Part shown: piece by piece, positions 43,695 to 52,407 of the stretch
Position numbering within the stretch: the stretch's first letter is position 1
Layout of the letters: every line of letters starts with the position of its first letter
Assembly (NCBI GenBank): GCA_022447185.1
Contig: JAKVAY010000001.1
Location: 76,996-140,995 of the forward strand
Direction of reading: 5' to 3'
Length of the DNA stretch: 64,000 bases
Source of the DNA: Fuerstiella sp.
Lineage (GTDB): Bacteria > Planctomycetota > Planctomycetia > Planctomycetales > Planctomycetaceae
The notes under the pieces: model-generated
The model's database searches: none
The model's input: only the letters and a program-made list of their open reading frames with translations
Told to the model about the DNA's origin: nothing
Translations under genes and position numbers: made by a program

Positions 43695-44942
43695 TTGAAA
43701 ATCGAATCGATCGATCGCATTTGGATTGACATGCCACTCAAGGAAGTGCCCTGGCGGAACATGGTCCGTGAGATTCCGCATTGGTCGCTGTTCGAATTGT
43801 GCAAAGTAACGCTCAGCAACGGGGTTGTCGGAGTCGGCGAGACCATGCCTTATTACACCTGGGGCGAGGTGACGGATGAAGCCGTCGAACGGGTCCACGG
43901 TAAGCACCCGGCATCGGTGATGTGGGATGACTCACTGGGAGCTGGATTGCAGATGGCCCTGTTCGATGCCGTTGGCCAATCGCTCGATACGCCAGTCTGG
44001 GCACTTCTTGGGCAAAAGATGCGTTCATTTGCTCACGTCGGATGGTGGGCGATTGACATGCCGGTTGAAGACTGGATTTGCGAATGTGCTGAGGCCATTG
44101 AACACGGATACACGACCTTCAAAACCAAAGCGCGACCATGGTTTGATTTAGAGGATCAGGTCGCCCGCTTATCTGAAGCCGTGCCGAATTATTTCAAGCT
44201 CGATATGGACTTCAATGACTTCGGGCTTGATCCCGCCGTTGCGCGACCGCTTTGCAGCCGATTGGAGCGATTCGAAAAAGTCGCGATCTGGGAGAGCCCT
44301 ATCGCGCAGGAAGATGTCGAAGGTAACCGTGCGCTGCGCAACCATTTAAGTGTACCGATTGCACATCACGTCGACCGTCCGGCGTTTGAGACTCAGATTC
44401 GACGCGACATATGCGACGGATTCGTGATGGAAGGAGGAATCACCAATGCACTGAGTCGCGGCCGGACGTGCGCTGAATTCAACAAACCGTTCTGGCTGCA
44501 ATGGGTGGGTTCAAATCTTGCAGCGACGTACTGTCTGCATATTCAGGCGGCGCTGTCTCATGCTCGCTGGCCGGCAATCCACTGTAATCATATGTACTCA
44601 GATCAGTTCATTGACGAACCATGGGTCGTATCAAACGGGCTGAGTGTGATTCCCGACAAACCGGGAATCGGAGTCACGATAAACTGGGATACCGTCGAAA
44701 AATACCGCGTCGATGCAAAGGACAAGCCGTATCCGCATCCTGGATTACTCCTGCGTCTGGACTGGCCGTCTGGCACGACGAGCTGGTTTACTCACGCTCA
44801 GCAGCTGTGGGACGCATTCAGCAGCGGCGACTTGCCGGCATTCATGCAGGGAGTGAATCTTACTCGCGTTGATGACGATGGTTCTGCAGACTGGCGTCGA
44901 CGGTACAAGCAGGCAAGTGCGTCACCCGTGCACGAACCGTGA
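43695..44942 (+). CDS. Enolase-superfamily protein (mandelate racemase/muconate cycloisomerase subgroup)
   Basis: About 415 residues with the enolase-superfamily fold. The typical opening KIESIDRIWIDMPLKE follows a TTG at 43695, which I take as the start; the frame extends upstream to 43533 without family resemblance. A Lys-x-Lys pair sits at 143-145 (FKTKARP), the first metal ligand at Asp170 (KLDMDFND) and the second at Glu200 (AIWESPIAQED). The third-ligand region reads AHHVDRP instead of the usual acidic pair, so the metal site may be altered. The C-terminal CNHMYSDQFIDEPW is distinctive. It diverges from the ManD-like gene across 194 bases, suggesting shared control. Reaction unknown. 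Confidence 0.8.
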   Translation: MKIESIDRIWIDMPLKEVPWRNMVREIPHWSLFELCKVTLSNGVVGVGETMPYYTWGEVTDEAVERVHGKHPASVMWDDSLGAGLQMALFDAVGQSLDTPVWALLGQKMRSFAHVGWWAIDMPVEDWICECAEAIEHGYTTFKTKARPWFDLEDQVARLSEAVPNYFKLDMDFNDFGLDPAVARPLCSRLERFEKVAIWESPIAQEDVEGNRALRNHLSVPIAHHVDRPAFETQIRRDICDGFVMEGGITNALSRGRTCAEFNKPFWLQWVGSNLAATYCLHIQAALSHARWPAIHCNHMYSDQFIDEPWVVSNGLSVIPDKPGIGVTINWDTVEKYRVDAKDKPYPHPGLLLRLDWPSGTTSWFTHAQQLWDAFSSGDLPAFMQGVNLTRVDDDGSADWRRRYKQASASPVHEP

Positions 44943-45003
44943 CATCAGGTATTTGTTGCGGCGCACGCTGTCCGTCGGTTAATGAGTTCGCTGGCGGCGG
45001 TTA

Positions 45004-46356
45004 CTACGTGTTTGTGTATTCCAGACGGTCCAGCGCATTCGTACAGTTGATGAAGATCCAGCTGAGGGCGCTGAGCACGTACATTCCGGCAACAATCATG
45101 AACAGAGGGTTGTAGTCGGTCACGAGCATGGTTTTTCCCTCGACGATCATCTCGGTGGTGAAATAATCCAGGAACGGACCGGCAAACAGGACCATCGTGA
45201 TACCACCGATCCCCCCTGCCGTGTTAATGATGCTGAAGACTGACGCCGAGTAGCGACCACCCATGTCGGTACAGGTCCCCCAGACCGTCGGCTGGCTCCA
45301 GTCCGTGAAGAACTTGACCATGAAAAAGCAGCCGGCTGCCATGTGGCCGTTGGACTGACTGATGGCAACCAGCATCATTCCCGCAGAAACAAACTTCCCG
45401 GTAAAACCGACGGCAGTGCGGGACCACCGGCGGTTACCGGTCCACGCGATCAGGACATCGTTGAGTATGCCCCCGACCAATCCTCCGATGGCTCCACCGA
45501 ACAGTGGCAGGCTGGCGAGAATTCCGACGGCGGCAAAACCGAAACCGCGATCAATAAAGTAGCTTCCCATCAAGGCGACATAAATAAAGTCGGCCCCGGC
45601 GTTCATGAATTGCTGGAAGATGAAAACGGCCATACTTCGGTTTCGGATCGCCTGACCAAAATGGAGTACTGCCCTGCTTTCCTCCTTTTCTTCCGCTTCC
45701 CCTTTACGGATCAGGTCCAGCTCTGCTTGATTCACCCTGGGGTCTTCCTCGGGGGAATTGCGGAACAACAGGAAAAAAGTGACAGCAAAAAGGACTCCGG
45801 CTGCTGACATCACGACCAGCGCCCAGCGCCAGGAAAGCCCACAGACCCCCATCAGCAGGGTAGCCATGATGATAGATGACATGGCACCACCAAAACGGCC
45901 GAAGAAACTGGCAATCATTCCCTGGCAGGTGGTCCGTGAAGAGAGCGGGATCCAGTTTCTGGTGACCTTTGCCAGGTTGGGATAACAACCGGCCTGGCTG
46001 GCACCGAAGAACATCCTCAATGCTCCCAGGCCATAGACATTCACGGTCAGCCCAAACAGTGGCAATATCAGTGACCAGGTCAGGATGAGAATGCCCAGCA
46101 GCATGAAGGTGCCGAACAGATCGCCGAGAATTCCGCTCGGAATCTGGCCGGCCGTATAAGTGAAGTTGAAACAGGCTTCAAGAGTCCCCAGTGTCGTATT
46201 GGATAAGTCGTAGTCATCCCGGAGTGCGACCCGCACAATGTTCCAGGTGTAGCGGTGCAGGTAGAGAAACCAGGACGTTCCACAGGCCAGCGAGAACATC
46301 ACCCAGCGGCGATTGGTGGGCCGTTCGCCGTCCATGCGGGTATCTACTGCTGTCAC
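45004..46356 (-). CDS. Major facilitator transporter (anion:cation symporter-like)
   Basis: A 450-residue twelve-helix MFS carrier of the group that imports organic anions such as hexuronates, glucarate or galactonate (ExuT/GudP-like). The first helix begins after RRWVMFSLACGTSWFLYLHR; TLGTLEACFNFTYTAGQIPSGILGD gives the substrate-helix and loop 2-3 signature; the central loop is acidic (KGEAEEKEESR). The start is a GTG at 46356 with GGAGG nine bases upstream. Next to two enolase-superfamily genes, import of a sugar acid is a sensible inference. It converges with the second enolase gene with a 61-base gap. Confidence 0.85.
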   Translation of the reverse strand: MTAVDTRMDGERPTNRRWVMFSLACGTSWFLYLHRYTWNIVRVALRDDYDLSNTTLGTLEACFNFTYTAGQIPSGILGDLFGTFMLLGILILTWSLILPLFGLTVNVYGLGALRMFFGASQAGCYPNLAKVTRNWIPLSSRTTCQGMIASFFGRFGGAMSSIIMATLLMGVCGLSWRWALVVMSAAGVLFAVTFFLLFRNSPEEDPRVNQAELDLIRKGEAEEKEESRAVLHFGQAIRNRSMAVFIFQQFMNAGADFIYVALMGSYFIDRGFGFAAVGILASLPLFGGAIGGLVGGILNDVLIAWTGNRRWSRTAVGFTGKFVSAGMMLVAISQSNGHMAAGCFFMVKFFTDWSQPTVWGTCTDMGGRYSASVFSIINTAGGIGGITMVLFAGPFLDYFTTEMIVEGKTMLVTDYNPLFMIVAGMYVLSALSWIFINCTNALDRLEYTNT

Positions 46357-46578
46357 GACCTGGAACCTCCAATGCGGGTAAACTTGCCGGAATCAGGTCC
46401 ATCACGTTATGACATCCCCAGGAAGATTGCATCCATCCGCACTCACATCATTTGCGAAGTACGGATTACCGGTTCTCACCAGCCGAAGTAAAACGGCGTT
46501 AACACACTGGCAGCGTCTGGGTAACACGTAAGGTGATACAGGTCAGAGGATTCGAAGGCGTTGCCCAAACGAGACCAC

Positions 46579-48963
46579 TTACCAGTTCAAATGTCGGTGC
46601 AGGAATTCGAATGTGGCGAGACCATTGATCGTATGCGGCCCGTCAAACCATTCGATTTCCGTTCGTTCCGGAATTTTCAATCGGGCTGCATACAAATGTC
46701 GGACTTTTCCATATTCAAATCCAACCCAGTCGTCTTCACCGACAGTGTCAAAATGTCCCCGTTCTACCATAAACGGTCGCGGACAGATCAGGGCTGCCAT
46801 TTCTGAGTAGTTGAATGTACGGCCCAGGTTCCATTCGAAGATTTCGTATTCGCCGTGCCACACATAACTGAAGTTGTCTCGTGTTGATGCATTCTTAAGG
46901 ACCCATTCGTTGAAATCTGCGGAACAAATGGACAGACAGTATTCGGTCACCAGCGCCGGTATGCGCATCGCCGATTTTCCACCGTAGCTCAGCCCGTAGA
47001 ATGCGATGCGGTTGCCGTCAACAAACGGCTGCGATTTCAGCCAGTTCACAATCTGTTGGTGTTGGGGCACCATCACGGAAAACAGGGTTTTTCCGAGGGG
47101 ATTAGCTTTGCGCTGCAAAGTCCGGAACTGGTCCTCAAAGATATAAATATTTTGCGGAGCAAACGTAATGAATCCTCGTTCGCAGAGTTTTGCTGTAAAG
47201 TCATGATAGGCCGGGTGATCGTCACTGATGGTATCCAGCGGCCGGCCCTCCAGTCCGTGCTGGCAGACGACAACCGGTCGACGTTCATCAGGCTTCAAAT
47301 TTTTTGGCACCAGCAGAACACCGTATGCTGTGACATCCGGAAAAACATCCATGCTGACTTCGTATGCTGTCCACACTTCTGTTTCTTTCAATTTTCGACT
47401 GCGCGCATTTGGTGGCAACAATTCAATGTCAAACCGGCCAATGACGTTGTCACGAAACTCCTTCCGGTACGGTTTCATGGATTCCAGGTAAGAGTCGATC
47501 GAGGAAGTATCGAGGTTTGCCATGAATGCTTTGCGTACAAACGGAGACTCTCTAAGAATGGCCTGATTGTGGCGATCCAGCTCCTGAAGCTGGCGCAGCC
47601 GTCGCTGACGATTCAATTCTGACAGTTGGTTAGTCGTGATTGTGGATTTGAGGACAACGGATGAATTCGACGAAATTTCTGTTGGTACTGCTTTTGTCAG
47701 GGCATTGACGAACTGCTGGAGCCATTCTGTTGAACCAAATGCACCATCCGACGGTGAGATGACCTTTATATTTGCGCCCAGACTTAGCGCCATTCGAACT
47801 TCTTCCTTAACCTGGAATGCTGACGGCGCGGTTAGCCTGGCCGGTGCACCACCGTTTGCCGTGAATTCAAACGTCGGCACGTTTGCTGTTTCCACGAGCA
47901 GCGGTCGCGGAGTCAGCATGGCGGCCAATTGGGCTGCACCGAAGTCATTCAGCAGGCCGAAAACATTGCGATCGAGTGGCTCCTGCCAGCTGTCTTCCCG
48001 CGGGCCGAAGAAACCGGAGACCGCAGTAGCCGAAATACGTGGGTCCAGCGCACCTGCGAACAGTGACAACATTCCCCCTTCGCCATACCCAACGATCCCC
48101 ACTGGAACACGTTCAGTGTGGTTGGCAGCACAAACCATGTCGACGAGTGCGGACACCTTCTGCAGTTCGTAGCCAATCAGGTGTTGTCCGAGTACAAACG
48201 AACTCCGATAAATAAATTCACGGTCTGTCATTATTGAACGACCGTTGCGACTTTCGACGTGTCGGCTGGTGATCGCCGGAACAAAAACCTGGCATCCGGC
48301 ATTCGCCAACCGTAGTACGTATCGGTGGACATCAGCGATGCCATCTATCAGCCCGCAGAGCTGTTCCGGCGTTTGGTCCGCATCGGGTATTGCGATGACT
48401 GTTGCGATGGGGCGCTCTGTCGGAGTCAACAGAAGCCCTTCCCCGGTCACTGACACGAGATCTGGACGACCGGGGTCCGGGTCCGTCAGAACGGGCCAGC
48501 GGATCTGCTCAACTCGGAATGTATCGCACGAAGCAATCTGTGCCGACCTCACTGTGGCCCCCGCGAATTCCACGGCACCGAATTGTACGCGGGACTCACG
48601 CAGGCCCAGAATTTCTGTCAGTTCTTTACGGCGTGACTCGATGAAGTCTTCAGGCACACTGTGTTGTTTGGATACTTCGTGCCATCGGCGATTGCGGTGT
48701 ATACGGGTTTCTGCAATTTGCTTCAGCAGGAAACGGTCCACCCCGGCGACCAGTTTCTCTGCGGGATCTTCTGAAGGTGTCAGAGGCTTGGTTCCGCTGG
48801 GTGCGATGAGTTCGGCGGCCGTCGTAGTAGTAGTGGTGGTAAGTGCCAGAAGCGTGGCGGTGACGACCATTTGACTAACCGAGAACATTTCCCTGTTGTT
48901 GAAGGCGCGGGGGGGCCGGAGCAACGTACAACTACGTTGAAAATCATTAAAAGATTGACGCAT
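46579..48963 (-). CDS. Exported protein with two alpha/beta-hydrolase domains, the first inactive-looking
   Basis: About 794 residues. Start ATG at 48963 has GGAG eight bases upstream; the ATG at 48888 would remove a polar head of 25 residues. A hydrophobic signal with a run of seven Thr (TLLALTTTTTTTAAE) follows. The first hydrolase-like domain (about 150-440 of the longer frame) keeps the fold features but its nucleophile elbow is GYGEGG, with Gly where GxSxG proteins have Ser. The second domain (about 540-800) has an intact elbow GLSYGG and His in DGPHTINGL, resembling acetyl-xylan-esterase/dienelactone hydrolase-type exported enzymes. I infer that only the second acts as an esterase and the first may bind substrate. 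Substrate unknown. Confidence 0.8.
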   Translation of the reverse strand: MRQSFNDFQRSCTLLRPPRAFNNREMFSVSQMVVTATLLALTTTTTTTAAELIAPSGTKPLTPSEDPAEKLVAGVDRFLLKQIAETRIHRNRRWHEVSKQHSVPEDFIESRRKELTEILGLRESRVQFGAVEFAGATVRSAQIASCDTFRVEQIRWPVLTDPDPGRPDLVSVTGEGLLLTPTERPIATVIAIPDADQTPEQLCGLIDGIADVHRYVLRLANAGCQVFVPAITSRHVESRNGRSIMTDREFIYRSSFVLGQHLIGYELQKVSALVDMVCAANHTERVPVGIVGYGEGGMLSLFAGALDPRISATAVSGFFGPREDSWQEPLDRNVFGLLNDFGAAQLAAMLTPRPLLVETANVPTFEFTANGGAPARLTAPSAFQVKEEVRMALSLGANIKVISPSDGAFGSTEWLQQFVNALTKAVPTEISSNSSVVLKSTITTNQLSELNRQRRLRQLQELDRHNQAILRESPFVRKAFMANLDTSSIDSYLESMKPYRKEFRDNVIGRFDIELLPPNARSRKLKETEVWTAYEVSMDVFPDVTAYGVLLVPKNLKPDERRPVVVCQHGLEGRPLDTISDDHPAYHDFTAKLCERGFITFAPQNIYIFEDQFRTLQRKANPLGKTLFSVMVPQHQQIVNWLKSQPFVDGNRIAFYGLSYGGKSAMRIPALVTEYCLSICSADFNEWVLKNASTRDNFSYVWHGEYEIFEWNLGRTFNYSEMAALICPRPFMVERGHFDTVGEDDWVGFEYGKVRHLYAARLKIPERTEIEWFDGPHTINGLATFEFLHRHLNW

Positions 48964-49091
48964 CCAAAATTCTCCGGGTTTTGCCGACACTCATCCTGCC
49001 AATCCAGGTTTGTACCAGCAGATGGACACAAACAACCAGTAAAACCAGCCACAGTGCTGGTGCAACTACCATAAAAGGAAAGGTCCTCGTG

Positions 49092-49895
49092 ATGCGACGA
49101 TTTGCACCATTTTTGATGTTGGCGGCAGCAACCGGACTGGTGATGGAGACAAGTTTGGCTCAGGCTGACGACGACAGGAATCCACCACCGGGTGAGCAGC
49201 TGGAAAATCTGAATGACGGTGAAACTCCGGCTCCCGGTCGTGGAAGACGTCGCGGACGGGGAAATCGCAGCCCGGGCATCGATGGTGGCCCGATTAGAGA
49301 GGGCAGCCGAGGCGGTCACAGACATCATGGTCCTCCCCCGATCATTGCAGCTCTGGACGCCGATGACGATGGAGTGATCTCTTCGTCAGAAATTGACGGA
49401 GCGGTCACTGCATTAAAAGCACTGGACAGGAACGGCGATGGAGACCTTACGATGGAAGAGCTTCATCCCGATCGTCCAGGACGCGGTGGTTCTGCGGAAG
49501 GCAACCGCGGAGAACGCCGACGCGGCGGTCCTCCAGGTGGCGAATTCGGGCAGCGTGGTCCTGTGGAAGGTGACAGAGGAGAACACCGACGTGGTGGTCG
49601 CGGCGAAGGACCACCGCCCGTGAAATTCGTTGAAAAAATGATGGAATCAGACACGGATGGTGATGGTCTGATTTCAAGGGATGAAGCTTCGGATCGACTT
49701 CTTCGTGGATTCGATCGCATTGACGCTGATGGAAATGGTTCCATCGACAAACTGGAGCTCGAACAGGTGGCAAAACGTTTCACCGAAAAACGTGGGGGTC
49801 GCAGACGTCGTGGTGACAGAGGTCCGGACGAAGACGGACGTGGCGGCCGGCGCAGGAAAGGCAAACAACAGTCGCCGGATAATGCCGACGTATAA
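49092..49895 (+). CDS. Secreted EF-hand protein with Gly/Arg-rich linkers
   Basis: A 267-residue exported calcium-binding protein. A signal peptide covers about 1-25 (cleavage near SLAQA). Four EF-hand loops are visible in two pairs: [12 protein letters not shown] (89-100), [12 protein letters not shown] (112-123), [12 protein letters not shown] (187-198) and [12 protein letters not shown] (211-222). Gly/Arg/His-rich linkers separate them, one made of two copies of an EGxRGExRRGG unit, and the C terminus is strongly basic (GRRRKGKQQ). Such proteins are common in planctomycetes and are thought to sit at the cell surface or matrix. A perfect terminator hairpin ends the gene. The ATG at 49092 has AAAGG nine bases upstream; a GTG lies one codon earlier. 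Confidence 0.85.
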   Translation: MRRFAPFLMLAAATGLVMETSLAQADDDRNPPPGEQLENLNDGETPAPGRGRRRGRGNRSPGIDGGPIREGSRGGHRHHGPPPIIAALDADDDGVISSSEIDGAVTALKALDRNGDGDLTMEELHPDRPGRGGSAEGNRGERRRGGPPGGEFGQRGPVEGDRGEHRRGGRGEGPPPVKFVEKMMESDTDGDGLISRDEASDRLLRGFDRIDADGNGSIDKLELEQVAKRFTEKRGGRRRRGDRGPDEDGRGGRRRKGKQQSPDNADV

Positions 49896-49929
49896 AAGAG
49901 CGACGGGTTGATCCTTGAACGAGCCGAAG

Positions 49930-49960
49930 CCACGACGTGCAATGTGCGTCGTGGTTTTTT
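49930..49960 (+). terminator. Rho-independent terminator of the EF-hand gene
   Basis: CCACGACG (49930-49937) pairs perfectly with CGTCGTGG (49947-49954) around a 9-base loop and is followed by six T residues (49955-49960), 35 bases after the stop codon. It is the most canonical intrinsic terminator in the window and shows that such signals work in this organism. Confidence 0.85.
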
Positions 49961-50081
49961 CATCGATTCGCGGCTGACAGCCGCAACCGGTCTCAACGAC
50001 ATTTTTCTCAACGCTGCTCACATTCGTTGCACAATACTGTTTGCACAGTTGCGACAATTGACTTGTTCCGGTCAGACAGAA

Positions 50082-52340
50082 TCAGAAATCCACAGCAATT
50101 CGCGGAGCCGAGGATTCTGCGAGTGAAACTGTACCGATGAGTGCAGGCTCCGGTAGCTCGCTCTCGGCAAAGCGGCGCTGGAATTCGGAGACGCACTCAC
50201 TGGGTACAGACAGCAGGAGACCGCCACAGGTTTGTGGGTCCAGGAGTAAATCGACTGATTCGTTTTGGCCAGTGCCGTATTCCTGGACCTGTTCGCCAGC
50301 ATCATCACGTTCACCAGGAAAGTGGCTCGCCGCATGAGATGGGGCTCGCAAGGGGAGGTCGATATTCCCGCTGACGACGACGTCTCGCAGGTAACAACGA
50401 TTCGACGGCAGGAGTGAACTGGCGATACCCTGTCGCGCAGCTTCAATCGAACCCGGCATCACTGGAATTCGGTTTCCATTCAGCGTAATTCGTACGTCAT
50501 CTGTCAGCATCTCGTGCAGGTGTCCCAGGAGTCCAAATCCGGTGATGTCCGTCCCTGCGACGACACCGACATCTACTGCAATCCTGGCTGCGTCATGATT
50601 GCCGAGCAGCATGATTTCGATCATGGATTCAAAGTCTGAATGTCGACACTTCGCTCGCATCTGAGCCGCCATCAGCACTCCGCTCCCGAGTGGTTTAGTC
50701 AGTACCAGCTGATCACCTGGACACATTCCCTGTTTGCGGATCAGGTGATTGCCAAGGGGCCGTCCAAACACGGTAAAACCAACCTCCCATCGTGGCCCGG
50801 TGATCGTGTGACCGCCCGTAATTGTGGCTCCCATACGACAAAATTCACGTTCCGCACCCTGTTGAAAATTACTCAACACGTTTTGCTGGGTCGCTTCATC
50901 ACCTTCCGGCAACACCACGATCGCTTCTGCAGCAAATGGTTTTGCCCCCGTGGCATAAATGTCACTGGCTGCATGGATCGCGGCAATGCGGCCCGTAAGC
51001 CACGCATCCGGAAACGGGGCAGAAAAGAAATCCGTCGTGACCAGAACGGACTCGTTGGTTGCATCATTTGAGCCAATGCGGATAACGGTCGCGTCTTCTC
51101 GGGAGCCATCAACAGTCGCGCCAAGCGCTGCGTTGAGAGCATCTCCACCCAGTTTGCAGCCACAGCCTCGGCACTGCATTTCATCCGGCATGTTCATCTG
51201 GTTCGGCAGCTGCTGATATTGGTCCATGAATCGCTGATCAATCCACTGTTTCAGTCGCATGACCCAGCGACCAGCAAAGCTGACGCCCCGCCATTCACCC
51301 ACCGCTGTTCCATCACCCATGTTCAGGAGCTTGAGAAATGACTTTTGCGGCACGTAGGGAAGAAGTTCACGACCGTCCAGCTGCCGTTGAATGTTGTTCC
51401 AAAGAACGGGTCCCTGGCGTACTGCGTAGACACCCGCCTTGGGGACTGCACCATGCTCCATCGTACCCGTATCACCGACGGCGAAGATCGGATCACCGCT
51501 GGTGCAGCGCAACGTGCTGTGCGTCAACAGAAAACCGCAATTGTCCTTTGGTAAATCGAATTTCGACAGCAAGGTTGGTGCCGCAGCGGCGGTTGCCCAG
51601 ATCACGATGTCAGCTGGTAAAGTTTTACCGGTTTGCAGTCTGACACCGGATTCATCAACCTGCTCAACTGCATTGTTGTGCAGTACGGTGTGACCGCATT
51701 TTTGAATTGTGTTCAGCACGCGACGAGTTGTTTTTGGTATGCAACCAGGCAGCAACTCGTTCCCTCGATCCACCAGCGTGATATGAAATTCAGATTCCGT
51801 CAGCAGTCGTATGCGTGCCGACAGGCACTGTGTGACTTCCGCGCCTGCCACACCGCCTCCGACGACAACCACCTGCAGCAGTCGTGATTGAGGTGAGCAA
51901 CGACTGACAGCTGCCTCCAGGCGATCGAGGAATGATCGCATCGGCTTGATCGTAACAAACGAGGGGGAGTCTGCGCCGGCAGTCGGCATCTGCGGTACTG
52001 AGCCAATCCCGACAGAAAGAACGTCGTACGGCACAGGCGGTCGTTCGGCAAACAGCAGTTGTTTCCGGAGGCGATCCAGTCCTGTTACTCGGTCCGTGAT
52101 CAAACGAGCACCCGCTGCTGCGCACAGCCGTATTAGATCGATTTCCATTGCCTTCGAGGGCAGCTGGCCCGCCAATACAGCCGGCAGAAATCCGGAGTAG
52201 GTTGCTGTCCCGCTGTCAGAAATACACGTGAGGTCGGTATCCGGCAGCGGATCCATCGCCCACATACGGACGATGTGAGCGTTCGTATGGCCGACTCCCA
52301 TGAGCACCACATGACGACGACAGGCGTGTTCCGCTTTCAC
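50082..52340 (-). CDS. selD: Fusion of NADH-dehydrogenase-like flavoprotein and selenophosphate synthase
   Basis: A 752-residue two-part protein. Residues about 1-370 are a pyridine-nucleotide-disulfide-oxidoreductase-fold flavoprotein of the NDH-2/sulfide-quinone-reductase-like type, with MGVGHTNAHIV (FAD site, in place of GxGxxG), VVVVGGGVAGAE (157-168) and FAVGDTG (286-292). Residues about 385-752 are SelD, making selenophosphate from selenide and ATP. The active-site segment is CRGCGCKLGG with Cys395 next to Lys396, so cysteine and not selenocysteine is used. DIYATGAKPFAA, GGHTITGPRWEVGF and GTDITGFGLLGHL are the remaining SelD motifs. The start is a GTG at 52340. This fusion has been seen in other bacteria; the flavoprotein may supply reduced selenium. 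It ends the selB-selA-selD operon. Confidence 0.94.
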   Translation of the reverse strand: MKAEHACRRHVVLMGVGHTNAHIVRMWAMDPLPDTDLTCISDSGTATYSGFLPAVLAGQLPSKAMEIDLIRLCAAAGARLITDRVTGLDRLRKQLLFAERPPVPYDVLSVGIGSVPQMPTAGADSPSFVTIKPMRSFLDRLEAAVSRCSPQSRLLQVVVVGGGVAGAEVTQCLSARIRLLTESEFHITLVDRGNELLPGCIPKTTRRVLNTIQKCGHTVLHNNAVEQVDESGVRLQTGKTLPADIVIWATAAAAPTLLSKFDLPKDNCGFLLTHSTLRCTSGDPIFAVGDTGTMEHGAVPKAGVYAVRQGPVLWNNIQRQLDGRELLPYVPQKSFLKLLNMGDGTAVGEWRGVSFAGRWVMRLKQWIDQRFMDQYQQLPNQMNMPDEMQCRGCGCKLGGDALNAALGATVDGSREDATVIRIGSNDATNESVLVTTDFFSAPFPDAWLTGRIAAIHAASDIYATGAKPFAAEAIVVLPEGDEATQQNVLSNFQQGAEREFCRMGATITGGHTITGPRWEVGFTVFGRPLGNHLIRKQGMCPGDQLVLTKPLGSGVLMAAQMRAKCRHSDFESMIEIMLLGNHDAARIAVDVGVVAGTDITGFGLLGHLHEMLTDDVRITLNGNRIPVMPGSIEAARQGIASSLLPSNRCYLRDVVVSGNIDLPLRAPSHAASHFPGERDDAGEQVQEYGTGQNESVDLLLDPQTCGGLLLSVPSECVSEFQRRFAESELPEPALIGTVSLAESSAPRIAVDF

Positions 52341-52407
52341 TGGTCATTCCCCAGTGGTCTTGGTTTGCTGGCGGGGCGAGTACAATTCATAACCGATCGG
52401 ACGAGTG

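Noticed and set aside
48825-48850. Short trinucleotide run encoding seven Thr residues in the alpha/beta hydrolase signal region.
   Set aside because: A small slippage repeat inside a signal peptide; no evidence for a phase-variation role.
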